From: Anaerolineaceae bacterium
GTDB taxonomy: Bacteria > Chloroflexota > Anaerolineae > Aggregatilineales > Phototrophicaceae
Assembly: GCA_002699585.1 (NCBI GenBank)
Contig: PABP01000021.1
Coordinates: 186,001 to 250,000, forward strand
Length of the DNA stretch: 64,000 nucleotides
Reading direction: 5' to 3'
The position numbers and the translations under genes were made by a program. The notes beneath the pieces are model-generated. The model was not told where the DNA came from and made no database searches. It saw only the letters and a program-made list of their open reading frames with translations. This document shows, piece by piece, positions 16,460 through 26,780 of the stretch. Position 1 is the stretch's first letter. The number at the start of each line of letters is the position of its first letter.

Positions 16460-17702
16460 GTCCGTGAGTAGTGAAGTGAAAATTACTAATTCGATAGACG
16501 GTGTCGCTGGCTTTTCAGTAGCTGGCGTCCATGCGGGACTGAAAAAAGAGGGCGCGCTCGATTTCGCCATCATCGCCAGTGACCGTCCGAGTGTAGCTGC
16601 TGGTGTTTTTACGCGCAATACGGTCAAAGCGGCTCCGGTGCTGCTTACCATGCAGCGTGCTGCTGAACATGGTGAAGACATCCGCGCGATAGCCATCAAT
16701 ACCAAGAGCGCCAATGCTTGCACTGGCGAAGAGGGCATGGCCAATGCGGAAAAAATGGCCCGACTCGTTGCCGGCCAGATTGGTATCAACGCTCAGCAGG
16801 TGATGGTGATGTCGACGGGTGTTATTGGTACCCAGTTGCCCATGGCCAAAATCGAAAATGGGGCGCAACTGGCTGGTAAATCCCTGGGCAATGACTGGCA
16901 AGCTGCGGCTACCGCTATCATGACCACCGACACGCGGCCCAAATTGGCGTCTGTCACCATATCGACCGCGCAAGGCGAGTACACTATCGCTGGAATTTCT
17001 AAAGGGTCCGGTATGATTGCCCCCAATATGGCTACCATGCTGGGTGTCGTCGTGACCGATGCCGAATTGTCGCAGCCTTTTGCTCAGCAAGCCGTCCGTA
17101 CCGGGGCCGATGCCAGCTTCAACCGCGCTATTGTCGATGGCGATACCAGCACCAATGACATGGTTGTGTTGATGGCGAATGGTGCTAGCGGTGTCAGCAT
17201 CGACCAGATGGAAAGCGCTGATGGCCAGCAGTTCCAGGCTGCACTGAATGAAGTCATGATGTCATTGGCCAAGCAGGTCGTCCGTGATGGTGAAGGCGTC
17301 AGTAAATTCATTAGCCTGCATATCAACAATGCAGCTACTGCCGAAGATGCTCTACAGATCGGTCGCACAATTGCCAACTCGCCCCTGGTGAAAACAGCCT
17401 TTTTTGGCAATGATGCCAATTGGGGCCGCATTATGGCAGCAGCGGGCCGCTCTGGCGCAGCACTCGATCATCATCTTGCGCATCTTTATTTCGCAGTAGG
17501 CGAGGATAGCACCGACGATGCCCTGTGTTTGTTCGCCAATGGCCAACCTACAGACTACTCAGAAGAAGAAGCGACACGTATTATCAAGCATAGTGATGTG
17601 ACCGTGATCCTGGATTGTGGCATGGGCGATGCATCTTGCCGCCTATGGACTTGCGATCTCAGTCACGAGTACGTATCCATCAACAGTGACTATCGCAGCT
17701 AA
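16452..17702 (+). CDS. argJ: Bifunctional ornithine acetyltransferase / N-acetylglutamate synthase
   Basis: Transfers the acetyl group from N-acetylornithine to glutamate, recycling acetyl groups. The 416-residue precursor self-cleaves before a threonine; the site is seen as APNMATMLG with Thr195. KGSGMIAPNM precedes it and GDTSTNDMVVLMANG follows, both invariant in the family; NANWGR-like DANWGRIMAAAGRSG lies near 330. The open frame extends upstream into argD to 16389, but the ATG at 16452 (8-bp overlap) gives the normal N-terminus. Its presence indicates the cyclic arginine pathway, so no argE is required. Confidence 0.96.
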   Translation: MSESVSSEVKITNSIDGVAGFSVAGVHAGLKKEGALDFAIIASDRPSVAAGVFTRNTVKAAPVLLTMQRAAEHGEDIRAIAINTKSANACTGEEGMANAEKMARLVAGQIGINAQQVMVMSTGVIGTQLPMAKIENGAQLAGKSLGNDWQAAATAIMTTDTRPKLASVTISTAQGEYTIAGISKGSGMIAPNMATMLGVVVTDAELSQPFAQQAVRTGADASFNRAIVDGDTSTNDMVVLMANGASGVSIDQMESADGQQFQAALNEVMMSLAKQVVRDGEGVSKFISLHINNAATAEDALQIGRTIANSPLVKTAFFGNDANWGRIMAAAGRSGAALDHHLAHLYFAVGEDSTDDALCLFANGQPTDYSEEEATRIIKHSDVTVILDCGMGDASCRLWTCDLSHEYVSINSDYRS

Positions 17703-17749
17703 ACGCAAATAAACATCAAATTGATCCGTTAGTGGATATGAGGTAAAGC

Positions 17750-18880
17750 ATGACCAACGCGGTACTGGTATTGGAGGACGGGCGCATATTCCCCGGTGTG
17801 GGTTTTGGTGCACAGGGCGTCATGACTGGCGAAGTCGTTTTCAATACGTCGATGACAGGTTATCAAGAGATTTTGACGGACCCGTCATATCATAAGCAAA
17901 TTGTCACGATGACGGTGCCCCATATCGGTAACACGGGCATCAACCTGGAAGATATGGAGTCCCACCGGGTTTGGGTGGCTGGCTTTGTGGTCCGATCTCT
18001 CAGCCCGATTGTCAGCAATTGGCGCCATCACGTGGACCTGGATACTTACCTGCGGGACCAAGGCGTCATTGGCATCTCGGAAGTCTCAACACGAGCCTTG
18101 GTGCGCCATATTCGGGATAAAGGCGTGATGCGGGCGGCCATCGCCTATGGCCACGGTGCCCGTGACCCACAAGCCCTGATCGAAATAGCACGTCGTTCCC
18201 CGGATATGTCGGGCTGGAATCTGGTCGATGATGTCACCACAACAGAACCATATAACTGGACCGAGCATAGCAACAAAGCCTGGTATGCCGAACATGCCTC
18301 GAATGGCGAGAGCCCGCTGGTTGTGGCCTATGACTACGGCATCAAGAGCAATATTCTGCGTATGATGACTGACCGCGGCATTCGCGTAACCGTCGTTCCA
18401 GCCCAGACACCCGTCGATGAAGTGCTGGCCATGCAGCCTTCAGGTGTCTTCTTGAGCAATGGCCCTGGTGACCCAGCGGCGGTTGATTATGCCATTGATA
18501 ACGTCAAGAACCTGCTCGGTGAAGTTCCCATCTTTGGTATTTGCCTGGGACACCAGATTTTAGCGCTGGCCCTCGGCGGAAAAACAGAAAAGATGCAGTT
18601 TGGCCATCGTGGTGGTAACCAGCCTGTGAAGAACTTACTCACGGGCAAGGTCGAAATCAGTGCGCATAATCATGGGTTTGCTGTCTCTGCTGAGAGTGAT
18701 CTGCACGACACCGAAGTCACGCATGTCAACCTGAACGACAACACCATCGAGGGCCTACGGCATACGAGCCTCAAAGCTTTCAGCGTGCAATATCACCCAG
18801 AAGCTTCACCGGGCCCGCATGATTCGCTGTATCTGTTCGATGAGTTTGTCAATTCCGTTAAAGATCAAGTTCCTGAATAA
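17750..18880 (+). CDS. carA: Carbamoyl-phosphate synthase small subunit
   Basis: Glutaminase subunit supplying ammonia to CarB for carbamoyl phosphate (arginine and pyrimidines). The 376 residues have the CarA N-terminal domain ([30 protein letters not shown]) and a class-I amidotransferase domain. The nucleophile is in FGICLGHQ (Cys265); the His and Glu of the triad are in [18 protein letters not shown] lies just before the ATG. It follows argJ by 47 bp and precedes carB by 82 bp in the same orientation, so it is likely under arg attenuator control. Confidence 0.97.
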   Translation: MTNAVLVLEDGRIFPGVGFGAQGVMTGEVVFNTSMTGYQEILTDPSYHKQIVTMTVPHIGNTGINLEDMESHRVWVAGFVVRSLSPIVSNWRHHVDLDTYLRDQGVIGISEVSTRALVRHIRDKGVMRAAIAYGHGARDPQALIEIARRSPDMSGWNLVDDVTTTEPYNWTEHSNKAWYAEHASNGESPLVVAYDYGIKSNILRMMTDRGIRVTVVPAQTPVDEVLAMQPSGVFLSNGPGDPAAVDYAIDNVKNLLGEVPIFGICLGHQILALALGGKTEKMQFGHRGGNQPVKNLLTGKVEISAHNHGFAVSAESDLHDTEVTHVNLNDNTIEGLRHTSLKAFSVQYHPEASPGPHDSLYLFDEFVNSVKDQVPE

Positions 18881-18962
18881 CGACATTCGCAAGAGCGTCA
18901 ATCCGTACGCATAAACATAACAACCCAATCAACTAATCAGTCAGTTCTCAACGGAAGCATCT

Positions 18963-21900
18963 ATGCCAAAACGTACAGATCTCAAGACGATTATGGTGAT
19001 CGGCTCCGGCCCGATTGTGATCGGCCAGGCCAGTGAATTTGATTATAGTGGTGTGCAGGCATGTAAAGCGCTGCGTGCGATGGGGTATCGCATTGTCCTG
19101 GTGAACAGCAACCCGGCCTCGATTATGACGGACCCTGAGTTTGCCGATGCGACCTATATCGAACCGATGACAGTCGAGATGGCCGAGCAAATCATTGCTA
19201 CCGAAAAGCCCGATGCCATTCTGCCGACTGTCGGTGGCCAAACCGGCCTCAATTTAGCGCTGTCCCTTTCAGAAGCGGGCGTGCTCGATAAGTACGGCGT
19301 CGAACTCATTGGTGCCTCAATGGATAGCATCCGTGTCGCAGAGGACCGTGAGCTGTTCAAGAACACCATGACCGAAATTGGCTTGCAATCGCCACCCAGT
19401 CAGGTGGTCGGTTCAGTCGAAGCCGCCCTGGCCTTTGTCGAAGAAATCGGCTACCCGACGCTGATACGCCCCTCGTTTACCCTGGGCGGCAGCGGCGGTG
19501 GTGTCGCTTACAATGAAGAGCAATTGCACGAAGTCGTTGAGCGTGGTATCCGCCTTAGCCCGGTGAATCAGGTGCTGATCGACAAGAGTTTGCTTGGTTG
19601 GAAAGAGTACGAACTCGAATTGATGCGTGATGGCGTCGGTAATTTCGTGGTCGTCTGCTCGATTGAAAACCTTGATCCAATGGGTGTTCATACTGGCGAT
19701 AGCATCACCGTCGCGCCAGCCCAAACGTTGACCGACAAAGAACTCCAGCGTCTGCGTAATATGTGCCGCGCCATTTTTGATCGCATCGGCATTACAACGG
19801 GTGGGGCCAACGTTCAGTTTGCCATTAACCCGGAAGATGGGGACGTCTATGTCATTGAGATGAACCCGCGTGTGTCGCGTTCGTCGGCGCTGGCCAGTAA
19901 AGCCACCGGGTTCCCCATCGCCAAGATTGCGGCGTTGGTCGCTGTCGGCTTGACACTTGATGAGATCAAGAACGATATTACCCGCGTAACGCCTGCCAGC
20001 TTTGAGCCGTCGCTGGATTATGTCGTTGTCAAAATCCCACGTTGGGACTTCAAGAAGTTCCAGGGTGTCGATGAAATTCTTGGCCCGCAGATGAAAGCTG
20101 TCGGTGAAGTGATGGCTATTGGCCGTACCTTCACCGAGTCGCTACAAAAGGCCGTTCGCTCTTTGGACATCGGTATGTCCGGCCTGGGTAGTAAAGTGGA
20201 TGCGGTAGAGAATGTCAGTGCTTTGCGCATTGCGACGGCCCAGCGCCTCTATCAGGTAGCGACTGCTCTCAGGAACGGCGCAACACCAGAGGAAATCACC
20301 CGGGAAACACAATTTGATCCCTGGTTTGTCCAGCAGATTGCCCAAACGATTGGCATCCTGGATACGGTGCTGAGCAAGGGCCTCAAGCTGGGAGACCTGG
20401 ATGCGGAGGACTTCCGCAAGCTCAAACAATATGGCTTCAGTGATATTCACATTGCGCAGCTTATCGGCTCTGATGAACGTGCGGTACGCCAGCAACGTAA
20501 AGACCTGGGCGTTACTGCCAATTACTATCGCGTGGATACCTGCGCAGCGGAGTTTGAAGCGCACACACCTTATCTCTATTCGACATACGAAGATGACGAC
20601 GAGGTGTTCCGTTCAGATAAACCCAAAGTCATGATCTTGGGTGGCGGACCCAATCGTATTGGGCAGGGCATTGAATTTGACTATTGCTGTGTTCATGCCT
20701 GTTTCGCTCTCAAGGACATGGGCTACGAAACGATCATGGTCAATTGCAACCCGGAAACAGTCAGCACGGATTACGACACCGCCGACCGACTTTACTTCGA
20801 GCCGTTGACCGCCGAAGATGTTATGAACATCATTGACATTGAGCAACCAGAAGGCGTTCTTGTCCAGTTTGGCGGTCAGACACCGTTGAACATCGCCAAC
20901 GATTTGCAAGAAATGGGCGCACCCATCTGGGGCACGACTGTCGATACCATTGATCTGGCTGAAGACCGCAAGCGCTTTAACGCCTTGATGAGCCAGCTTA
21001 ATGTGCTACAACCGCCTGGAACGACCGTACTCAGTCGGGAAGATGCTCTTAAAGGTGCTGCTGAGATTGGTTATCCGGTGTTAGTCCGTCCGAGTTATGT
21101 GCTCGGCGGTCGCGGTATGGCCATCGTCTTTGACGAAGACCAGCTCAATCAATGGCTCGATAAAAACGTGGAATGGTCTGGCCATCCGGTGCTGATCGAT
21201 CACTTTTTGGATGATGCCTTTGAGGTTGATGTGGATGCCATCTCTGATGGTCAACACGTCAACATCGGTGGGATCATGCAGCATATTGAAGAAGCTGGTG
21301 TCCATAGTGGCGATTCAGCTTGTGTGCTGCCGCCCTATAAGATTAGCCAGTATCATCTGGATATCATCCGCGACTACACGCAGCGCATTGGTAAAGCAAT
21401 GGAAGTGCGCGGCCTGTTCAACATCCAGTTCGCCGTCAAAGATGATGACGTCTACGTCCTGGAAGTTAATCCGCGCGCTAGCCGGACCGTACCCTTTGTC
21501 AGCAAGGCGACCGGACATCCTTTGGCGCGTTACGCCGCCCAGATTGCCGCTGGGAAAACCTTAGGGGACCTGAACTTCCTGGCTGAGCCGCACGTCGATG
21601 GTTTCTTCGTTAAGGAAGCTGTGTTGCCGTTCCAGAAGTTCCCGATGGTCGATGCCCTGCTTGGCCCAGAAATGCGCTCCACGGGTGAGGTCATGGGCCA
21701 TGCCAGCAGCTTTGGCCACGCTTTCGTCAAAGCGCAGATGGCCGCTAATATGCCTTTGCCGTTGTCTGGCTCGGTATTTATCAGCGTGAATGACTTCGAT
21801 AAAGGCAGCGTTGCGCGTATTGCGCGTGACTTGCATCAGATGGACTTCAAGATTGTGGCAACGGAAGGCACGGCTGAATATCTCAATAAGGCGGGTATTC

Positions 21901-22175
21901 CGACAACGCGCATCAATAAAGTCGCGGAGGGCTCGCCGCATGTGGTCGATGCTCTGCGTCATGGTGAAATTCAACTGGTCATTAACACGCCCCTGGGTAT
22001 GCAGGCCCACGAAGATGGCGCTGCCATCCGCAGCATGTGCTATCAGGTTAGTGTGCCGTTGGTGACCACCATCAGTGCGGCGATGGCATCGCTCCAGGGC
22101 ATCAAACGCATGAAGCAGAAACCGCTGCATGTGCGTAGTCTGCAAAAACATCACGCCATCAATGAACTGGCCTGA
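18963..22175 (+). CDS. carB: Carbamoyl-phosphate synthase large subunit
   Basis: Makes carbamoyl phosphate from bicarbonate, ATP and ammonia. The 1070-residue protein contains two homologous ATP-grasp halves ([19 protein letters not shown] near residue 11 and [19 protein letters not shown] near 560), each with Gly-rich loop [11 protein letters not shown] or [11 protein letters not shown] and metal-binding [12 protein letters not shown] or [14 protein letters not shown]-terminal MGS-like allosteric domain (about 935-1070) binds effectors in relatives. Length is normal. It overlaps the following membrane protein gene by one base (TGATG). Confidence 0.98.
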   Translation: MPKRTDLKTIMVIGSGPIVIGQASEFDYSGVQACKALRAMGYRIVLVNSNPASIMTDPEFADATYIEPMTVEMAEQIIATEKPDAILPTVGGQTGLNLALSLSEAGVLDKYGVELIGASMDSIRVAEDRELFKNTMTEIGLQSPPSQVVGSVEAALAFVEEIGYPTLIRPSFTLGGSGGGVAYNEEQLHEVVERGIRLSPVNQVLIDKSLLGWKEYELELMRDGVGNFVVVCSIENLDPMGVHTGDSITVAPAQTLTDKELQRLRNMCRAIFDRIGITTGGANVQFAINPEDGDVYVIEMNPRVSRSSALASKATGFPIAKIAALVAVGLTLDEIKNDITRVTPASFEPSLDYVVVKIPRWDFKKFQGVDEILGPQMKAVGEVMAIGRTFTESLQKAVRSLDIGMSGLGSKVDAVENVSALRIATAQRLYQVATALRNGATPEEITRETQFDPWFVQQIAQTIGILDTVLSKGLKLGDLDAEDFRKLKQYGFSDIHIAQLIGSDERAVRQQRKDLGVTANYYRVDTCAAEFEAHTPYLYSTYEDDDEVFRSDKPKVMILGGGPNRIGQGIEFDYCCVHACFALKDMGYETIMVNCNPETVSTDYDTADRLYFEPLTAEDVMNIIDIEQPEGVLVQFGGQTPLNIANDLQEMGAPIWGTTVDTIDLAEDRKRFNALMSQLNVLQPPGTTVLSREDALKGAAEIGYPVLVRPSYVLGGRGMAIVFDEDQLNQWLDKNVEWSGHPVLIDHFLDDAFEVDVDAISDGQHVNIGGIMQHIEEAGVHSGDSACVLPPYKISQYHLDIIRDYTQRIGKAMEVRGLFNIQFAVKDDDVYVLEVNPRASRTVPFVSKATGHPLARYAAQIAAGKTLGDLNFLAEPHVDGFFVKEAVLPFQKFPMVDALLGPEMRSTGEVMGHASSFGHAFVKAQMAANMPLPLSGSVFISVNDFDKGSVARIARDLHQMDFKIVATEGTAEYLNKAGIPTTRINKVAEGSPHVVDALRHGEIQLVINTPLGMQAHEDGAAIRSMCYQVSVPLVTTISAAMASLQGIKRMKQKPLHVRSLQKHHAINELA

Positions 22176-22774
22176 TGCGTCGCGTTGTTTTGATCCACAC
22201 TTGGACGCTGTTCGGTGCTACCGCTGCAATGGCGTTCCACATCTTTATCACAGCAGCAGGGGACAGGTGGCTGTCCCCTGAACGCTTTGGCGATGCGCTG
22301 GGTTATGGTCTGATTTTTGGCCATATAGTCGCGTTGATGGCTGTTGGCGTTCATCTGTCATCGACCCGAATCCAGCCCGCGCTACTTCGAATGGTTATCA
22401 CAGGCGGGGTAGGCACTGCACTGGGAACAGTTGCCTGGGCATCGCATACCGTCCTGTATCTTCGCAATACCTCGCCTGACATCCTTATCCTCGTTCTAGG
22501 TGGTGTTGGGCTGACTGTTGGCATAGTCACCCAGAACGTGTTTCGCATACCCCGCGTTATATCGACCATCATTGCGTTTATCGGCATTTTTGCAGCGGTG
22601 ATGCTCACTTATCTGAACTTCGACACATACCGCCTCGCGCCCCAGCCGCCGATGGCGCTGCTGTATTTCAAGCCAGAATACCCCACATTGGTCTGGCTAG
22701 TTGCCGGGATGTTTGCAGCACTGATTGCTGTAACCAGTACGTTTTCTTTTGAAAATCGGCCGGTGCAGTCGTAA
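22175..22774 (+). CDS. Hypothetical polytopic membrane protein
   Basis: A 199-residue protein with about six hydrophobic segments separated by short loops, and no catalytic motif that I recognise. Its ATG overlaps the carB stop (TGATG), so it is translated from the arg-car transcript. It ends one base from the convergent kinase gene. The link with arginine metabolism may be positional only. Function unknown. Confidence 0.65.
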   Translation: MRRVVLIHTWTLFGATAAMAFHIFITAAGDRWLSPERFGDALGYGLIFGHIVALMAVGVHLSSTRIQPALLRMVITGGVGTALGTVAWASHTVLYLRNTSPDILILVLGGVGLTVGIVTQNVFRIPRVISTIIAFIGIFAAVMLTYLNFDTYRLAPQPPMALLYFKPEYPTLVWLVAGMFAALIAVTSTFSFENRPVQS

Positions 22775-22775
22775 C

Positions 22776-24524
22776 TCAGTCGGTATCGACTATAGCCGTT
22801 GCCCCCGGATGATAGTCATCCAGAATAGACCCGCCGATGAACTCGCGCAGCAGCGAAGTGTCGGGAACAAGCTGCATCTGGTCGAGGTTGAGTGGTGTCA
22901 CCCAACGTAAAAAGCTCAAGAGACGATTAGCCTCGATGTGTGGCCTTGTCCTCGGCTCGACTTGTAACAGCAGGGGTTCCGCCAACCGCCTGAGTGCGGT
23001 TAGCTCATACGGCAACGCTGAATTGAACATGGCATCGGCATTTTCCTGATAGGGGAAGATATTGGTCTTTTCCCCTCGGCGAACGCTGGGCCATCGCGCA
23101 ATCGTATCTGTCGCACTGTAACCTCGGCGTCGGGCATCACGCACGATGCGTCGTAGCAGGCGCACATCTGTTGTCGAAACGCGATTGTGTAAATCAATGT
23201 TGAGCTGTGTCAACGCCGAGACATACACTCTGAAGATTCGCTCCGCAGGGATGGCTGGCACCAGGTTCGGATTCAGGCCATGAATGCCTTCCACGATGAT
23301 GACCTGGCGATCATCAAGCTGAATCTCTTTTCCAGCTTCGCTTTTGCCTGTGAGGAAGTTGAAATTGGGTATTTGGACCCGTTCGCCGTCCATCAACTTT
23401 ATCAGGTTCTCGTTGAAAAGGGGCAGATTCAAGGCATGGATCGACTCGAAGTCATAATCGCCATTTTCATCACGAGGGGTATGTTCCCGATCAACGAAGT
23501 AGTTGTCTAGTTCCAGGGTGAACGGGTGCAGCCCATGCGCCAGCAATTGGATCGCTAGCCGCTTGGCGAAGGTAGTCTTGCCCGATGAGGAGGGTCCGGC
23601 AATCAGGACCAGGCGCGTGCCGCTGTCGTAACGGCTGACAATCTGCGACGAGATGGACGCCACATTTTGTTCATGCAGCGCTTCTGCTACCAGGATCAAT
23701 TCCTGGATGCGGTCTTGTGTGACGACCTGATTCAAGCGGCCAATGTCCTCCACGCCGAGCCGCTCAAGCCATTGATCTGTCTGCCGGAATACGGTGATGA
23801 GCTTGCTCAGCGTAGTAATGGGCTGCATGACATCTGGGTTTTCCTTGCGTGGATATTGCAGGATGAACCCACCGTTTGCCGGGACGAGCTTGAATGTTTG
23901 TAGGTAGGCTGTCGAGGGAACCATATAGCCGTAGTAGTAATCGTCTCGTCCCCGCAGCCGATACATGGTAATGGTATCTTGATGCCGGAACCGCAGCAAG
24001 CGGACTTTATCCAGTTCGCTGCGTCGTTTGAACAAGTCGCGTGCTTCATCGATAGTGATGCTGCGTTTTGTAATCAAGTCGTCATTATCAACGATGGCAC
24101 GCATATGCGCTTCTAGCTTCTTAATGTCATCTTCTGTGACGGGTTGTCCAATTAGCTCACAGTAATAACCGCCATCTGGTATGGCGTAATTGACGCTCAC
24201 GGTCGTTCCCGGCCACAATTCTTCTATCGCTGTAACCATCAGCAGCACAAGTGAACGACGATAAATCCGGCTGCCATCGCTGTTCGCAAGCGTGATCGGC
24301 TGCACGTGCATATCGGTACTCACTTGATGGGTAAGCTCTAGCAATTTGCCATTGCCTACCGCTGCAAGTAGCTCAGCGGTAGGTGTAATTTTCGATAAAT
24401 GGAGGCCCTCTGTCAGAAAGGTCTCCAGGGTAGTGCCATAAGGCCCCGACAGGATTGTGCCATCATCCAGGGTAATACGGACCTCATCACGGGGTTTTGA
24501 AAGAATAATACTCGTTTGATTCAT
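22776..24524 (-). CDS. TGS/SAD-domain nucleoside (uridine) kinase
   Basis: The 582-residue protein combines a TGS-like N-terminus (about 1-65), a threonyl-tRNA-synthetase second-additional-domain (SAD) like region (about 70-250), and a C-terminal uridine kinase/phosphoribulokinase P-loop domain. Walker A is IAGPSSSGKTTFAKRL (about 310), and the metal or substrate region is LDNYFVDREHTPRDENGDYD; VEGIHGLNPNLVP follows. In the SAD part the zinc/editing HxxxH of ThrRS is replaced by RRSLVLLM, so tRNA editing is unlikely. Such fusions are known as nucleoside kinases in other bacteria. It is convergent with the arg operon. Confidence 0.8.
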   Translation of the reverse strand: MNQTSIILSKPRDEVRITLDDGTILSGPYGTTLETFLTEGLHLSKITPTAELLAAVGNGKLLELTHQVSTDMHVQPITLANSDGSRIYRRSLVLLMVTAIEELWPGTTVSVNYAIPDGGYYCELIGQPVTEDDIKKLEAHMRAIVDNDDLITKRSITIDEARDLFKRRSELDKVRLLRFRHQDTITMYRLRGRDDYYYGYMVPSTAYLQTFKLVPANGGFILQYPRKENPDVMQPITTLSKLITVFRQTDQWLERLGVEDIGRLNQVVTQDRIQELILVAEALHEQNVASISSQIVSRYDSGTRLVLIAGPSSSGKTTFAKRLAIQLLAHGLHPFTLELDNYFVDREHTPRDENGDYDFESIHALNLPLFNENLIKLMDGERVQIPNFNFLTGKSEAGKEIQLDDRQVIIVEGIHGLNPNLVPAIPAERIFRVYVSALTQLNIDLHNRVSTTDVRLLRRIVRDARRRGYSATDTIARWPSVRRGEKTNIFPYQENADAMFNSALPYELTALRRLAEPLLLQVEPRTRPHIEANRLLSFLRWVTPLNLDQMQLVPDTSLLREFIGGSILDDYHPGATAIVDTD

Positions 24525-24618
24525 TACGATCTTCGATCTATCTATGGTACGACTAATAACCTATGTTATACTGAACTTCTAAATCTGAGGCTCAATAGTA
24601 CACAACTCAGGTTCAAAT

Positions 24619-26124
24619 ATGTCTGATGATTTGAAGCCCAATCCGTCTACTGAAGACACGTCTATCGAGAATAAGGACGCTGCCGAAGTAGCTATCGACT
24701 CTACTGATCACCTCGCAGATTCAGCGGAAACTGATTCCTTTGAAACTGCACAGCCCAAGACATCATCCGATACCCCGGAATCAGCAGAAGCTTCTGTAGA
24801 GGCTCCTGATTCTGATGTATCCTCAACTGAAGAAGCGACTCTAGATGACGAAGAATCGTCAGTTGACGAGGACAAAACATCTACCGCGACTGTGTCGGGT
24901 ATTAAGTCCGCCCGCGCCATTCCTTCAATCACCAAAACGGATACTATGGTAGCTGCAAAGTCTAAATCAGGCGATAGCGATTCTGATGAGGCCAAAGAAA
25001 CCTCTGAGATAGAGGCGGTCTCGCCAGATGATTCCGATGCAGATGGGGCAGATGATAAAGAAGCGGCCTCGGAAAAGAAGCCGTTTGATCCACCGCCAAC
25101 GCAACGCAAGCGATTCAAAGAAGTTCGTCTGGATGCCCTGCGAGAGAAACTAGAAGGCATGGCGGATGACGAGCCTGCAAAGGACACACCTTCAGAGGAT
25201 GCGGCATCTGCTACGGAAAGTGCAAAAGCATCTATAGGAGAATCGTCTGAGGCGGCGCAAGATGCCAAAGAAGAAACCCCTGCTGAAGAAGTTCCCGCTG
25301 ATGAAAAGGTGACAGGCGAACTAGATCCGTCTACTGCTTCTGATCCGGCGAAAGAGCGACCTGATACCAACCCGATGCACCCATCGACCCGTCAGCCGCG
25401 TAAGCCGCATTCCTGGCAGTTGCAGCGTAATGCTGCCGATAAGCCAGAAACCAAAGACGACGAAGAATTTCCTTCGGTGTCTATTGATCTGGATACGGAC
25501 AAGCTCCAATCGGATAAAGTCGATCCCTCGGTTTCTGGTGCTAAGGCGATGCCTGGTATGGTATCTCAGCCTGCTCCCCAGGAAAAAGACAAACAAGAAC
25601 AAGATAATATCGACAAGACCAAGCCGCCCAGTGCGATTGAAGAGGGCGATGAGCAGGGTAAACGCTCGTCTTTTACCTTCAAAATGACGGGCGATAAGCT
25701 GGATCGCGATACGGCTGTGCTATCCAAAGAAAATCCCTCTTTCCAGCGGGCGCTTAGCAAGCAAGAAGCCCCCGATGGCACATCAACATTGGGTGAACAG
25801 CGTGAAGTGATTCTTGTCATTCGCGGCATGATCGAACGCCTGATTATTTCAGAAAAAGAGCCGTTTAAGCTGGGACGCTTTGAGCCAGGACGTAAACAGG
25901 ATAACGAAATCGATCTCACCCCCTATGGTGCGCTGGATCGCGGAGTATCTCGCGTCCATGCTCAACTAGAACTCAGTGGTAACAACCTTTATGTGTCTGA
26001 CCTGGGTAGCACCAATGGAACCTACCTTGCCGGGGCGCGTTTGGATCCAAACCAACCTGCGCTGCTCCACAAAGGCGATGACTTGCTGATTGGTCGGCTT
26101 TCTGTTCAGGTGATGTTCCGTTAA
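24619..26124 (+). CDS. FHA-domain protein with long acidic disordered region
   Basis: The C-terminal 100 residues form a forkhead-associated (FHA) domain, which binds phosphothreonine. Its key pieces are FKLGRFEPG, the GVSRVHAQLEL strand with the conserved SRxH, and LGSTNGTYL. The preceding roughly 370 residues are low-complexity and rich in Ser, Asp, Glu, Ala, Thr and Pro, presumably disordered and offering many possible phosphorylation sites. No signal peptide or membrane span is present. No Ser/Thr kinase gene lies nearby. It is divergent from the kinase gene and 93 bp upstream of hpt. Confidence 0.8.
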   Translation: MSDDLKPNPSTEDTSIENKDAAEVAIDSTDHLADSAETDSFETAQPKTSSDTPESAEASVEAPDSDVSSTEEATLDDEESSVDEDKTSTATVSGIKSARAIPSITKTDTMVAAKSKSGDSDSDEAKETSEIEAVSPDDSDADGADDKEAASEKKPFDPPPTQRKRFKEVRLDALREKLEGMADDEPAKDTPSEDAASATESAKASIGESSEAAQDAKEETPAEEVPADEKVTGELDPSTASDPAKERPDTNPMHPSTRQPRKPHSWQLQRNAADKPETKDDEEFPSVSIDLDTDKLQSDKVDPSVSGAKAMPGMVSQPAPQEKDKQEQDNIDKTKPPSAIEEGDEQGKRSSFTFKMTGDKLDRDTAVLSKENPSFQRALSKQEAPDGTSTLGEQREVILVIRGMIERLIISEKEPFKLGRFEPGRKQDNEIDLTPYGALDRGVSRVHAQLELSGNNLYVSDLGSTNGTYLAGARLDPNQPALLHKGDDLLIGRLSVQVMFR

Positions 26125-26216
26125 GTGACTTCGACAGACCCACAGTGACGAGTGGATAGTGGCGCTTCAGGTGCTACCTTATGTTTGCTGTACAAGACGA
26201 CAGGGATAAAGCCTCT

Positions 26217-26780
26217 ATGCCGCAAAGCCATAAAAAGCTTCTCAAAGAAGTCCTCATTGATGAGGAAACCCTTCGTAACCGTGTTGTGGAGCTTGGCCAG
26301 ACGATAACCAGAGATTATGCGGATTGTAAAGACTTGCTGCTCATTTGTATCCTCAAGGGCGGTGTCATGTTCCTGTGTGATTTAGCGCGCCACATCGACA
26401 TACCTCATTCGATGGATTTTATGGCAGCCAGCAGCTACGGTATCGGTGCCCGTACCTCAACGGGCACAGTTCGCATCGACATGGACATTACCTCGCATAT
26501 TCAAGATCGCCACGTCCTGATTGTGGAAGACATCATCGACAGTGGCTATACGCTACATTTTGTGATGCAAACGCTCCAGGCGCGTAAACCTGCCAGTTTG
26601 AAGTTATGCACCTTGCTCAACAAAGCCTCCCGCCGAGAAGTAGACATCACTGTCGACTATGTCGGCTTTGAAATTGAGAATAAGTTCGTGTTTGGGTACG
26701 GTCTGGATTTAGACGAGAAATATCGCAATTTACCATTCATTGGCGTTGTTGACGAAGAAGCACTCAAGAATGGTATTTGA
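26217..26780 (+). CDS. hpt: Hypoxanthine-guanine phosphoribosyltransferase
   Basis: Purine salvage: converts hypoxanthine or guanine and PRPP to IMP or GMP. About 187 residues with the PRPP-binding motif VLIVEDIIDSGYTL (about 104-117), the flexible-loop region ASSYGIGARTSTG, and the lysine/aromatic base pocket near VDYVGFEIENKFVFGYGLD. The frame opens at ATG 26181. The ATG at 26217, with AGGGA 10 nt upstream, matches the usual N-terminus (KEVLIDEETLRNRVVELG) and is preferred. It overlaps the next gene by 11 bp. In many bacteria hpt lies near tilS or ftsH; here it lies beside a CCA-type enzyme. Confidence 0.93.
   Translation: MPQSHKKLLKEVLIDEETLRNRVVELGQTITRDYADCKDLLLICILKGGVMFLCDLARHIDIPHSMDFMAASSYGIGARTSTGTVRIDMDITSHIQDRHVLIVEDIIDSGYTLHFVMQTLQARKPASLKLCTLLNKASRREVDITVDYVGFEIENKFVFGYGLDLDEKYRNLPFIGVVDEEALKNGI

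Noticed and set aside
24708-25370. 220-residue Ser/Ala-rich ORF opposite the FHA gene
   Set aside because: It is a mirror of the Ser/Asp/Glu-rich coding strand; no start site signal or domain is visible.
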